From contig SLHZ01000323.1 of assembly GCA_007135895.1 (NCBI GenBank), positions 1 to 13,984 on the forward strand: a stretch of DNA of 13,984 bases, in the 5' to 3' direction. The stretch comes from Balneolales bacterium (lineage in GTDB: Bacteria > Bacteroidota > Rhodothermia > Balneolales > Natronogracilivirgulaceae). Position numbers and translations under genes: made by a program. Shown one piece after another: positions 1 to 7,238 of this stretch (position 1 is its first letter; each line of letters starts with the position of its first letter). A model generated the notes under the pieces. That model was not told the DNA's origin. It ran no database searches and worked only from the letters and a program-made list of their open reading frames with translations.

Positions 1-14
1 AAGTCCGGAAAGGT

Positions 15-49
15 CCGGCTTGATATTTTTCTCTGCCGGCGTTTTTTTT
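15..49 (+). terminator. Probable intrinsic terminator of an upstream gene
   Basis: CCGGC at 15-19 can pair with GCCGG at 35-39 across a 15-nt AT-rich loop, and the stem is followed within two bases by eight consecutive T (42-49). This is the shape of a rho-independent terminator for a plus-strand gene ending before the window. The stem is short and the loop long, so the call is moderate. The upstream gene is not visible. Confidence 0.4.
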
Positions 50-90
50 CGCTGTCAGAAGATTCCTTTTTCTACCGGATGGTCTACTGT

Positions 91-114
91 GCCGGCAGTT
101 ATTTATCTGCCGGT
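91..114 (+). other. Hairpin in the leader of the phosphatase gene
   Basis: CCGGCAG (92-98) and CTGCCGG (107-113) form a perfect 7-bp stem with an 8-nt AT loop, extendable by a G-T pair at 91/114. It is followed by TGTATTT, only weakly T-rich, and ends 25 nt before the chosen ATG at 140. It may be a second terminator for the upstream gene or a structured 5' leader that affects translation of the phosphatase. The sequence alone does not decide between these. Confidence 0.4.
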
Positions 115-139
115 GTATTTCCATGAATGCGTACTGGCC

Positions 140-982
140 ATGAACCAGAAAGAGCTCGATTTACGATTCCGTTGGATTGTTCCACATCTGCAACAATGCG
201 GCCACCGTCTCCGTGAGCTTCGTAAAAGCAGAAGCTACGAAGTGCACAACAAGAGGGATGGTTCCCGTGTGACCGATGCAGACAGGGAAATGAGCCAATA
301 CTGGATGGATCAGATCTCCCGGACATTCCCCGGTGAGACCATTGTGAGCGAAGAATCTGCGGCAAGTCATGACTATCCGGCGAATGCACCGCTTGTTTGG
401 TACATTGATCCGATTGATGGCACCAGCAAGTTCATTGAGGGGCTGGACAACTATTTCATCCTGATCAGCCTGTGCGTGGAGGGCTTGTCATCGCTCGGAC
501 TGCTCTACCAGCCGGAAAAAGAGACGCTTCTCTATGCAACGCCCCATATCCCGACCCGGTTTTACACCTCCCCGGATCACTACAGGGAGATACACCGGAC
601 CACGCGGTGGAAGGACCGGAAGCCTCTTATTGTCAAAGGGGCGAAACCGCCTCTGCGAAAGTGGCTGGAGGCGAATACGAACCTGCCCGTACACCGGACC
701 GCCAATGCCGTGCACAACATCATCGGAGCCTTGAATGGCTCGAGTACCGGTTTTATCAGTTTTCGCCGGACTGCCTACTGGGATCTTGCCGCACCGGCGG
801 CCATCATGGCTTCGGCCGGATTTCAGTCCGGTCTTGTCAGCGGGGGCAAACCTGCCCGCTACAATGACGGTGATATCGCCTGTGAGCGGTTTTTCTGCCT
901 GCCTCCGGACACACCGGAGGATGTGATGGATTTTATCCTGGCCGATCAAAGTACCGGTCACACTGGTGGCAAAGAAAAATAG
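140..982 (+). CDS. Inositol monophosphatase family phosphatase (CysQ/HisN-like)
   Basis: A 280-residue soluble enzyme of the Mg2+-dependent, Li+-sensitive phosphatase superfamily. Visible motifs are VTDADREM (about 44-51), SEES with the metal-binding Glu (70-73), the signature DPIDGTSKFIEG (90-101, metal ligands Asp90 and Asp93), and WDLAAPAA (214-221) with the third metal-binding Asp215. The family includes inositol-1-phosphatase, 3'(2'),5'-bisphosphate nucleotidase (CysQ) and histidinol-phosphatase. DGT followed by S-K-F-I looks more like the CysQ/HisN branches than classic inositol phosphatase, but the substrate cannot be fixed here and no sulfate or histidine genes are nearby. The ATG at 140 is preferred because family similarity begins there; the reading frame is open back to 20, but that 40-residue extension resembles no family N-terminus. 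No clear Shine-Dalgarno sequence precedes it. It converges on the ABC exporter gene, with 12 bases between the stop codons. Confidence 0.85.
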   Translation: MNQKELDLRFRWIVPHLQQCGHRLRELRKSRSYEVHNKRDGSRVTDADREMSQYWMDQISRTFPGETIVSEESAASHDYPANAPLVWYIDPIDGTSKFIEGLDNYFILISLCVEGLSSLGLLYQPEKETLLYATPHIPTRFYTSPDHYREIHRTTRWKDRKPLIVKGAKPPLRKWLEANTNLPVHRTANAVHNIIGALNGSSTGFISFRRTAYWDLAAPAAIMASAGFQSGLVSGGKPARYNDGDIACERFFCLPPDTPEDVMDFILADQSTGHTGGKEK

Positions 983-1004
983 TTTCCCGGCTTTTCATGC
1001 CGGC
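982..1004 (-). terminator. Weak terminator-like hairpin between convergent genes
   Basis: CCGGC (987-991) and GCCGG (999-1003) form a 5-bp stem around a 7-nt loop, overlapping the 3' end of the ABC exporter gene. On the minus strand the stem is followed after about seven bases by a T-rich stretch (complement of 970-980), so it could end the four-gene minus-strand operon. Little T follows on the plus strand. The stem is short. Confidence 0.3.
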
Positions 1005-2806
1005 TGGACCTGGTCACGGTATTGAAGGTCATAAAGCCGCCGGTAGATACCTTCTTTTTGCCGAATGAGTTCCCGGTGGGTTCCCGTTTCACGGATGCGA
1101 CCTTTGTGCATGACCAGTATTTTGTCGGCATGCTGGATGGTTGAGAGGCGGTGGGCAATAACCAGGGACGTCCGGCCCTTCATCAGGGTATCGAGGGCCC
1201 GGCCCACGTAATATTCGGTGTCCGGATCAACATTAGAGGTAGCTTCGTCAAGAATGAGGATCAGTGGGTCATAGACAAGAGCCCGGACAAAGCAGATCAG
1301 TTGTCGTTGTCCCATTGAGAGCGACGCTCCCCTTTCGGTGACACGGTGCATGTACCCTCCGGGGAGTTTACGGATGAAGCGGTCGGCATGGACCAGCTCT
1401 GCGGCGCGGTGAACCTCATCTCTTTTGATATGATCATTCCCCAGGGTGATATTATCCATGATACTACCAGAGAAGAGCATGTTATCCTGCAATACCAGTC
1501 CGAAATATGACCTCAGATAGTGCTGCGACATCTGACGGATATCCACGCCATCGAGTTTGATCTGTCCGCTGTTAACATCATAAAACCGGGTAAGCAGATT
1601 GATCAGGGTAGTTTTACCGGCACCGGTGGCGCCAACCACGGCGACGATTTCACCGGGTTTCATTTCAAAATGGATGTTTTTCAATACATCGTTTTCGTTG
1701 CTATTGTAGCGGAAGGAAACCTCTTCAAAAATGACATGTCCCTCCTTTTTTCGGGGATATACCGGTTTTTGCGGATCAACAACCCTGTTTTCAGTGTCGA
1801 TCAGACCAAAAATCCTTTCCGATGAAGCCAGGGCGCTCTGCAGGGTGTTGAATTTTTCAGACAGGTCGCGTATTGGAAGAAAAAACTGTCTTACATACTG
1901 AATGAATGCCAGCAGCACACCGAAGGTAACCTGACCGGAGAGAGCCTGTGCTCCGCCGTACCAGATGACCAGTGCCATGGCCAGCGATGCAATCACTTCA
2001 ACAGCCGGCCAGAAGAGTGCGAAGTAGAAAATGGTTTTGATGTGAGCACCGGTATGATCCCGGTTGATGCTTTTGAATTTACGCGCTTCATGTGCTTCGC
2101 GGCCAAATAGCTGGACGATACTTATCCCTCCGATATGTTCCTGGATGAAAGAATGAAGGCGTGAAATCTGGTCGCGTACATTGAGAAAAGCGACGCGTAC
2201 CCGGGCCTTGAACCAGAAGGTGGCATAGACCAGCAGAGGCAGGACACTGAGACTCGCCAGGGAAAGTTCCCAGCTCATGGAGAACATGAAAGCAATGATG
2301 AAAAAGATCCGGAAAAGATCCCCGATGATATTGATGACACCGGAAGAGAGCAGCTCGCTGAGCGCTTCGATGTCACTGGTGGTTCGGGTAATCAGTTTGC
2401 CGATGGGGTTGCGGTCAAAGAACTGGACATGCAGGTCCTGGATTTTTTCGAATACGGTATTTCGCATCTGCAGGAGTGCGCCCTGACCGATCCATCGCAG
2501 CAAATAGGTATTTGCTATCAGCAACAGGGTTTCCGTCATGAGAATACCCAGATAGAGCAGCATAAGCCGCCCCAGTCCGGCAGGATCTCTCCGACTGATA
2601 TAGTCATCTACCGCTACCTGGGTAAGATACGGCCGGAGGGGTCCCAGGAAGGCGATCAGCAGTGTCAGTACCAATGCCAGTCCCAGATGCCATTTGTAGG
2701 GTTTTAGAAAGAAATAAAGCCGTCGGATGAGATAGGTATCGACGGCTTTGCCGGCAGCACTTTGTTCTGGCTTTTGAGATCGCTTTTCAGAAGCGGTCGA
2801 AGTCAT
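995..2806 (-). CDS. Heterodimeric ABC exporter, half B (catalytic-Glu subunit)
   Basis: A 603-residue half-transporter with an N-terminal six-helix exporter domain (about 25-330) fused to an ATPase domain (about 355-590). The ATPase has Walker A GATGAGKTT (392-400), Q-loop LQDN (439-442), signature LSMGQ (496-500, Met where the consensus has Gly), Walker B LILILDE with catalytic Glu521, and the switch His552 in AHRLST. The intact Glu plus the altered signature is the pattern of the BmrD/TM288-type subunit of heterodimeric multidrug or lipid exporters in the inner membrane. Its partner is the gene at 4074-5867, which carries the reciprocal changes. The start overlaps the end of rnz by 20 bases, which suggests translational coupling. 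TTG at 2809 directly precedes the ATG at 2806, and either could be used. No Shine-Dalgarno sequence is apparent. The substrate is unknown. Confidence 0.9.
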   Translation of the reverse strand: MTSTASEKRSQKPEQSAAGKAVDTYLIRRLYFFLKPYKWHLGLALVLTLLIAFLGPLRPYLTQVAVDDYISRRDPAGLGRLMLLYLGILMTETLLLIANTYLLRWIGQGALLQMRNTVFEKIQDLHVQFFDRNPIGKLITRTTSDIEALSELLSSGVINIIGDLFRIFFIIAFMFSMSWELSLASLSVLPLLVYATFWFKARVRVAFLNVRDQISRLHSFIQEHIGGISIVQLFGREAHEARKFKSINRDHTGAHIKTIFYFALFWPAVEVIASLAMALVIWYGGAQALSGQVTFGVLLAFIQYVRQFFLPIRDLSEKFNTLQSALASSERIFGLIDTENRVVDPQKPVYPRKKEGHVIFEEVSFRYNSNENDVLKNIHFEMKPGEIVAVVGATGAGKTTLINLLTRFYDVNSGQIKLDGVDIRQMSQHYLRSYFGLVLQDNMLFSGSIMDNITLGNDHIKRDEVHRAAELVHADRFIRKLPGGYMHRVTERGASLSMGQRQLICFVRALVYDPLILILDEATSNVDPDTEYYVGRALDTLMKGRTSLVIAHRLSTIQHADKILVMHKGRIRETGTHRELIRQKEGIYRRLYDLQYRDQVQPA

Positions 2807-4010
2807 CAAACGGTGTTCGGGGTGTTATGGGAAGCGGTTTGCTCGGGCGATGCGGACTGGGCCTGGAGCGGTCATCGTCTGGACGTTTGTAGGTTTTCTT
2901 GTATTGATCCCGGGATGATCGTTCCTGATCGCCCTTGTAGTAACGCGCATTGGCAGGTTTCCGTTTGAATCTCCGCTTTTTTACCCCTGGTTTCCGTTTG
3001 AATCCGGGTTTGAACGTTTTTCGGGCGGGTTGCGCTTTCTTTTCCTTTAGATCAATGAGTTCTACCCGTGGCGATATGACCTCTTTTTCAAGAGTGGGAT
3101 TTGTAAAAATGGGTCGCAGTTCGTAGGCCAGCCATGTCTTTTCAAAGACGGCACGTGCCTCTTTGAGCAGGATGAACTGATTTGAATAGCGTGCGGAGAA
3201 GTGACCGATCACCAGTCTGTCGGCTTTTGCTGTTTTGGCTACAATGGCGGCGTCCTGGGCGCTGGAGTGACCGGTATCCTCGGCTTTCTGCTTGAGGGGT
3301 TCACCGAAAGTGGCCTCATGAAAGAGGATGGTGGCATTTTCGGCCAGACGGATCGCGTTCTCACAGAATTCGGTGTCGGTCACATAGACAAAGCTCTCTC
3401 CCGGTCTGGGGTCGCCCACAATATCGGCGGAATACACCACGGTACCATCCTCGAGGGTGACATCATCTCCATTTTTCAGTGCCTTGTATTGTTCGTCTGC
3501 GGTGATACCGGCTTCCCGGGCTTTTTCGGCATCCACTTTACCGGGTTTATCTTTTTCCTGAAACCGGTATCCGATGCAGAAGATGGTATGCTTGAGCGGG
3601 CGCGCCTCCACATAAAAATCATCGTCTTCAAGAACCACTTCATGCTCAAGGTCCGGTTTGATCTCTTTGTAGATGATTTCGAAATCAGGCTGGATTTGGG
3701 TGATGGCCAGTACGGTGTCCACCATCTTCTTGAGACCTTCTGGTCCGATGATGATCAGTTCTTTATCCCTTCTTTGGAGCTGAAGGGTACTTATCAGTCC
3801 AAACATTCCAAAGACATGGTCGCCGTCAAGGTGTGAAATGAAAATGGCCTCCACTTTGGATCTTTTGATACCGGCCTGCAACAGTCTCATTTGTGCATTT
3901 TCACCGCAATCAAATAAATAGACTTTGCCTTCTCTCCAGAGTGCCAATGATGGAAGATGGCGAATGGCTGTAGGCGTAGCGGAAGAGACGCCCAGCGGTA
4001 CGATAATCAT
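2787..4010 (-). CDS. rnz: Ribonuclease Z with altered zinc motif and basic C-terminal tail
   Basis: Metallo-beta-lactamase-fold tRNA 3'-processing endonuclease, which cuts tRNA precursors after the discriminator base. Residues 1-310 cover the usual short tRNase Z: HLDGDH at 60-65, His141 in LKHTIFCIGYRF, bridging Asp212 in VTDTE, FHEATF (230-235), GHSSAQDAA (247-255) and GHFSARY (269-275). The family motif is HLHGDH, so Asp62 replaces a normal zinc-ligand His. The codon is GAC on the coding strand, one base from CAC. The protein is 407 residues against about 305 usually. The extra 90 or so residues are rich in Lys, Arg and Pro, contain FKRKP twice, and look like a disordered RNA-binding tail. 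A good Shine-Dalgarno AAGGAGAGG (complement of 4016-4024) supports the ATG at 4010. It is the third gene of the minus-strand operon and sits between the two exporter halves. Confidence 0.88.
   Translation of the reverse strand: MIIVPLGVSSATPTAIRHLPSLALWREGKVYLFDCGENAQMRLLQAGIKRSKVEAIFISHLDGDHVFGMFGLISTLQLQRRDKELIIIGPEGLKKMVDTVLAITQIQPDFEIIYKEIKPDLEHEVVLEDDDFYVEARPLKHTIFCIGYRFQEKDKPGKVDAEKAREAGITADEQYKALKNGDDVTLEDGTVVYSADIVGDPRPGESFVYVTDTEFCENAIRLAENATILFHEATFGEPLKQKAEDTGHSSAQDAAIVAKTAKADRLVIGHFSARYSNQFILLKEARAVFEKTWLAYELRPIFTNPTLEKEVISPRVELIDLKEKKAQPARKTFKPGFKRKPGVKKRRFKRKPANARYYKGDQERSSRDQYKKTYKRPDDDRSRPSPHRPSKPLPITPRTPFDDFDRF
2956..3004 (-). repeat. 33-bp-period direct repeat in the rnz tail
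   Basis: A perfect 16-base repeat, GGTTTCCGTTTGAATC on the plus strand, occurs at 2956-2971 and 2989-3004. The period is exactly 11 codons, so the frame is kept and FKRKP is encoded twice. A more diverged third similarity (GGGTTTGAACG) follows at about 3006-3016. It lies wholly in the lineage-specific basic tail of ribonuclease Z. Confidence 0.7.
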
Positions 4011-4073
4011 GATAACCTCTCCTTATAATTTGTTCATGTCGGGATAATTCGCTTTCATACGAAATATCGGTGA

Positions 4074-5867
4074 TTAGATGTGTTCAAGTTCTTCTTCCAA
4101 TTGTTGTTTTCGATACATGTTGGCGTAAAATCCGTTTCGTTCCAGGAGTTCGCCATGGGTTCCGTGCTCTACAATCCCTGCATCATCAAGAACATAAATG
4201 GTATCAACATGTTTCAGTGAAGATAGCCGATGACAAATCAAAAACATGGAATAATTGCCCAAGTCCCTGTCGAGATGACGGATAATGGCATCTTCTGTTC
4301 GGGTATCTACAGCACTTAGTGAATCGTCAAGTATTAATACGGAAGGTTTCCGAATCAGAGCCCTGGCGATGCTGGTGCGCTGTTTCTGTCCACCTGATAA
4401 CGTAATACCCCGTTCTCCTAATATAGTGTCAAATTTTTTCTCAAAATCCAAAATATTTTCTAAAACTTCTGCCTTTTCTGCCACTTTGATGATTTCTTCT
4501 TCTGTCGCGTCTTCTTTCCCGAACCCGATGTTTTCCCCTATAGTATCGGAAAACAGGAAGTTATCCTGAGGCACAAAACCTATCATTGCGCGGAGTTGTG
4601 ACAAGTTGTAATCACGGATATCCTTGCCGTCAATTCGTATGCATCCCTCCTGCGGGTCATAGAGTCTCGGAATAAGCTGGACCAGGGTGGTTTTTCCGGA
4701 TCCGGTTCTACCGACCACTCCCACACGTTCACCCGGCCGGATTCTCATGCTGATATTTTTGAGAGCGGGCTGAGCAGCTCCCGGATAGGTGAAGGTCACA
4801 TTTTCAAAAACCAGTTCCTTTTCAAACCGGGGAGGGCTGGTATCGGGTTCGGCGCCGGTTTCAGGCGGTACGGCCAGCAGTTTCTGAATACGAGAATTGG
4901 AAGCGGCCGATCGTTGCAGCAGGTTGAGAGTGTATCCGAGGGAAGCCACCGGCCAGGTCAGATAGTTCACGTATATCACAAATTCGGCGATATTACCTAC
5001 GGTAACGGCGCCTTCCATTACCATCACTCCCCCCTGCCAGACCACCAGTACCACAGAGATACCGATCAGGAAAAGCAACATGGGATGAAAGAGCGCTTCA
5101 ACCACATCCAGCCGCAGTTTTTTTCTGCGATAGCGGGCACTTTCCCTGAAGAAGCGTTCCTTCTCATATTCCTGTCGGTTATAGGCCTTGACAAGCCGTA
5201 TGCTGCCGTAGGTTTCCTGCAGTTTGCCGGCCATGAGGGCATACTGTTGCTGGATCTCAGCGGATCGGCGGTTGATGTACCGGCTGACCCAGTAAGCCAT
5301 GACTGCCAGAAATGGAAGAGGCAGCAATGCCCAGGCTGTCAGGCGGGCATTGACCATGAACATGATCGCGACGATGAGGGTGGTCCGTGAAATGGTGTTT
5401 ACGGTATACATGAAAGCAGGTCCGAAGTATTCACGGACCCGGACCACGTCTTCGGTTGCCCGGGTGTAAATGTCTCCGCTTTTGTTGCGATCGAAGAATG
5501 AGCGGGGCAGTTTCTGCAGGTGATTGTAGATCTTGTTTCTCAGGTCATATTCAATTTTTCGCGATGCAACGATAATCGTCTGTCGTGTTCCAAACAGAAG
5601 GACTCCGTATAAGAGGGCGGCGCCCACAAGATAAGCGGTATTGAGTGCGAGCAGGGTTCCCGCCTCCGCGGAGAAAAGGACCTCCCCAGCCCGTTCGAAC
5701 GTCAGATGCCGTTGTCCGGCAATCTGTTCGATGCGGTCCATGGTTTGCCGGATCAACACCGGTATCCAGATGAGGAAAAGGTTGGACAGCACCAGAAATA
5801 GCGAGCCCAGTGCCAGTGTTCCCTTGTATCGGTAGAATAAATGGTTAAGCTTGAGGAGTTCTTTCAC
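4074..5867 (-). CDS. Heterodimeric ABC exporter, half A (degenerate-site subunit)
   Basis: A 597-residue half-transporter with six transmembrane helices in about residues 15-315 and an ATPase domain in 350-590. Motifs are Walker A GRTGSGKTT (386-394), Q-loop PQDN (433-436), a canonical LSGGQ (490-494), Walker B LILDD, where Asp515 stands in place of the catalytic Glu, SLSAVD (516-521) and switch His546. Asp at this place with an intact signature is the hallmark of the BmrC/TM287-like subunit. Paired with the 995-2806 protein, its Walker A/B faces the LSMGQ of the partner to form the degenerate ATP site, while its LSGGQ completes the active site. The start is GTG at 5867. An in-frame stop just upstream excludes an earlier start, and only 15 bases separate it from the FAD enzyme gene. 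Family knowledge points to a drug, peptide or lipid exporter; the substrate is not identifiable. Confidence 0.9.
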   Translation of the reverse strand: MKELLKLNHLFYRYKGTLALGSLFLVLSNLFLIWIPVLIRQTMDRIEQIAGQRHLTFERAGEVLFSAEAGTLLALNTAYLVGAALLYGVLLFGTRQTIIVASRKIEYDLRNKIYNHLQKLPRSFFDRNKSGDIYTRATEDVVRVREYFGPAFMYTVNTISRTTLIVAIMFMVNARLTAWALLPLPFLAVMAYWVSRYINRRSAEIQQQYALMAGKLQETYGSIRLVKAYNRQEYEKERFFRESARYRRKKLRLDVVEALFHPMLLFLIGISVVLVVWQGGVMVMEGAVTVGNIAEFVIYVNYLTWPVASLGYTLNLLQRSAASNSRIQKLLAVPPETGAEPDTSPPRFEKELVFENVTFTYPGAAQPALKNISMRIRPGERVGVVGRTGSGKTTLVQLIPRLYDPQEGCIRIDGKDIRDYNLSQLRAMIGFVPQDNFLFSDTIGENIGFGKEDATEEEIIKVAEKAEVLENILDFEKKFDTILGERGITLSGGQKQRTSIARALIRKPSVLILDDSLSAVDTRTEDAIIRHLDRDLGNYSMFLICHRLSSLKHVDTIYVLDDAGIVEHGTHGELLERNGFYANMYRKQQLEEELEHI

Positions 5868-5882
5868 AAACGGATTTGCTTA

Positions 5883-7004
5883 TCAGGAGAATTTTTCCAC
5901 CCAGCGACTGCCGAGCCGCACTCCCGACAGATAAGTCCCTTCGATGGATGCCTGCCTTTCGATGGATGCCTGCCCTTTGATGGGTCCCTGCCCTTCGATG
6001 GGTCCCTGCTCTTCGTTGGGTCCCTGCTGAAAATAGTCTCCTACGACGGCAAGCGGTGCCTGTTCGTCCAGGGATTCCAGGTAGGGATACGGCAGGCTTT
6101 TCTTCGGCCTTGCATAGTTCCAGAAATGTGATTCATGCCAAACGGGTTTACCTGCCCAGGCTCCAAGGACCTCCGATAATGCCTGCAAAAGCTGATTCAT
6201 CTGATCACCGGTAATTTCGGGGCCTTTGATATGCTTTGCATAAGCGTCAGTGCTGTGTGCCAGCAGGATGGTTTGCCCGGCTGTATCACGTTTTTCCGAT
6301 TCATGGAATACCCATGACAAGTAAGGATGATCACAGGAAATGGCACTCCACGACTCCTTTCTTCGCTCTTCATAAACAGCGGCAAGGCTGCACACAGCTG
6401 TATAGGGGATATCGTCGAGCACAGTAATCATCTTGCGCATTTCCAGTTCATCCTGGGCGGTGGATACCAGACCATAGGCTTCAATGGCGGATGTTGCGAT
6501 AATAACAGCATCCGCTTCAAAAACGTTTATACCGGAGGAGTTGATGATCCATGGCTTCTTTTTAACCCCGAGGCCACCGATATGGGTAATCCCTGCTACC
6601 TTTTCACCGAAGTGAAGGTCCATCCAGCGCCCCAGGTATCTTCCGATGGCGTTCATTCCCGCCGGAGCAATATAGCGTACCGTTTGATCTTCTGAACTAC
6701 CCGGGTGATGCAGTTTGCCGTCACGATACTGCGACACGAGACCGGTCCACTTCCTGATTATCGATTGGCCTGTAAGCTCTTGAAGTAGATCAACGTACTC
6801 ATTTGCCATCTCTTTAGACGGACCCGGAATAAAGGGTGCTCCATGGTCGACCGGTACCGGATGGCCATGTGCGATGGTCCGGCTGGCCAGGCGGCCTCCA
6901 TAATCATGACTTTTTTCAAAAATTACAACCTCGTGTCCTGCCCTGGCCAAGATTCTTCCGGCTGCCAGACCTGCCAAACCGGCACCAATAATCGCAATAT
7001 TCAT
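5883..7004 (-). CDS. Renalase-like NAD(P)/FAD-dependent oxidoreductase with in-frame minisatellite
   Basis: A 373-residue flavoprotein of the amine-oxidase/renalase-like family. An N-terminal Rossmann motif GAGLAGLAAG (7-16) is followed by FEKSHDYGGRLASR (29-42), the usual second FAD contact. The C-terminal FAD-binding segment is recognisable as AVVGDYF (318-324) and GTYLSGVRLG (356-365). Between these two conserved parts are five six-residue units (326-355), encoded by five 18-bp tandem repeats, which lengthen a loop that is normally short. No signal peptide is present, so the enzyme is probably cytoplasmic. Bacterial renalases oxidise off-pathway isomers of NAD(P)H, but this protein's substrate is not established. 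It is the first gene of the minus-strand operon with the split exporter and rnz, and is divergent from the Fur-family gene. The ATG at 7004 places the Rossmann motif at the very N-terminus, as expected. Confidence 0.8.
   Translation of the reverse strand: MNIAIIGAGLAGLAAGRILARAGHEVVIFEKSHDYGGRLASRTIAHGHPVPVDHGAPFIPGPSKEMANEYVDLLQELTGQSIIRKWTGLVSQYRDGKLHHPGSSEDQTVRYIAPAGMNAIGRYLGRWMDLHFGEKVAGITHIGGLGVKKKPWIINSSGINVFEADAVIIATSAIEAYGLVSTAQDELEMRKMITVLDDIPYTAVCSLAAVYEERRKESWSAISCDHPYLSWVFHESEKRDTAGQTILLAHSTDAYAKHIKGPEITGDQMNQLLQALSEVLGAWAGKPVWHESHFWNYARPKKSLPYPYLESLDEQAPLAVVGDYFQQGPNEEQGPIEGQGPIKGQASIERQASIEGTYLSGVRLGSRWVEKFS
5941..6030 (-). repeat. Five 18-bp tandem repeats within the FAD oxidoreductase gene
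   Basis: Units run 5941-5958, 5959-5976, 5977-5994, 5995-6012 and 6013-6030; the first is TCGATGGATGCCTGCCTT on the plus strand. Two sub-types are visible: the first two units (GATGGATGCC) and the last three (GGGTCCC). This suggests stepwise duplication. Each unit adds exactly six codons (QASIE- or QGP-type), so the gene stays in frame. Confidence 0.93.
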
Positions 7005-7053
7005 GGAGTGTGATTTTTTTCGTGATGAATTTTTTTTTGCGGGCTACGGTTTT

Positions 7054-7085
7054 ATAAGATACACCGGGCATCGGGCATGAACAAA
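7054..7085 (-). promoter_or_regulatory. Candidate promoter of the FAD-ABC-rnz-ABC operon
   Basis: On the minus strand TTTG (complement of 7082-7085) is followed after 20 bases by TATCTTAT (complement of 7054-7061). This resembles the Bacteroidota primary-sigma pattern TTTG and TAnnTTTG. It would start transcription about 40-45 nt before the ATG at 7004. It rests on short motifs only. Confidence 0.3.
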
Positions 7086-7088
7086 CGG

Positions 7089-7100
7089 ATTTGGCCAAAT
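7089..7100. promoter_or_regulatory. 12-bp perfect palindrome in the divergent control region
   Basis: ATTTGGCCAAAT is a perfect 6+6 palindrome located just upstream of the candidate minus-strand promoter and on the plus-strand side of the regulator gene. It could be a dimer-binding site, but its length also allows chance occurrence. Confidence 0.25.
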
Positions 7101-7157
7101 TATAAACGACATTCCTGATATTCCGATCATATTTTATGTATATTGCCGTGGTTATTG

Positions 7158-7174
7158 TTGCAACAAGGTTGCAA
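7158..7174. promoter_or_regulatory. Candidate Fur/Zur-type operator (7-3-7 inverted repeat)
   Basis: TTGCAAC-AAG-GTTGCAA is a perfect inverted repeat with 7-bp arms and a 3-bp centre, 64 bases before the regulator's ATG at 7239. It also overlaps the palindrome TTGTTGCAACAA (7155-7166). Dimeric Fur-family repressors bind such short symmetric sites, often their own promoter. An AT-rich stretch containing TATATTG (7139-7145) lies just upstream and could be the -10 region, in which case the site would cover the start of transcription. Binding by this regulator is inferred. Confidence 0.5.
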
Positions 7175-7238
7175 ATTGTATGCCGTGTTGCGGATCATGC
7201 GCATTTGTCTCTCGCATTCGTCTCTCAAGTTAACCGTT

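Noticed and set aside
20..139. N-terminal extension of the phosphatase back to position 20
   Set aside because: The extension runs through a terminator-like stem, a T tract and a hairpin, and does not match the family N-terminus.
3201..3836. 211-codon plus-strand open frame opposite rnz
   Set aside because: It is antisense to a clearly recognised ribonuclease Z and shows no domain; it reflects codon bias of the real gene. The same applies to the long antisense frames at 8352-8984, 9107-9628 and 10135-10680.
7143..7238. N-terminal extension of the Fur-family regulator to a TTG at 7143
   Set aside because: It would translate through the inverted-repeat operator and gives an N-terminus not seen in the family.
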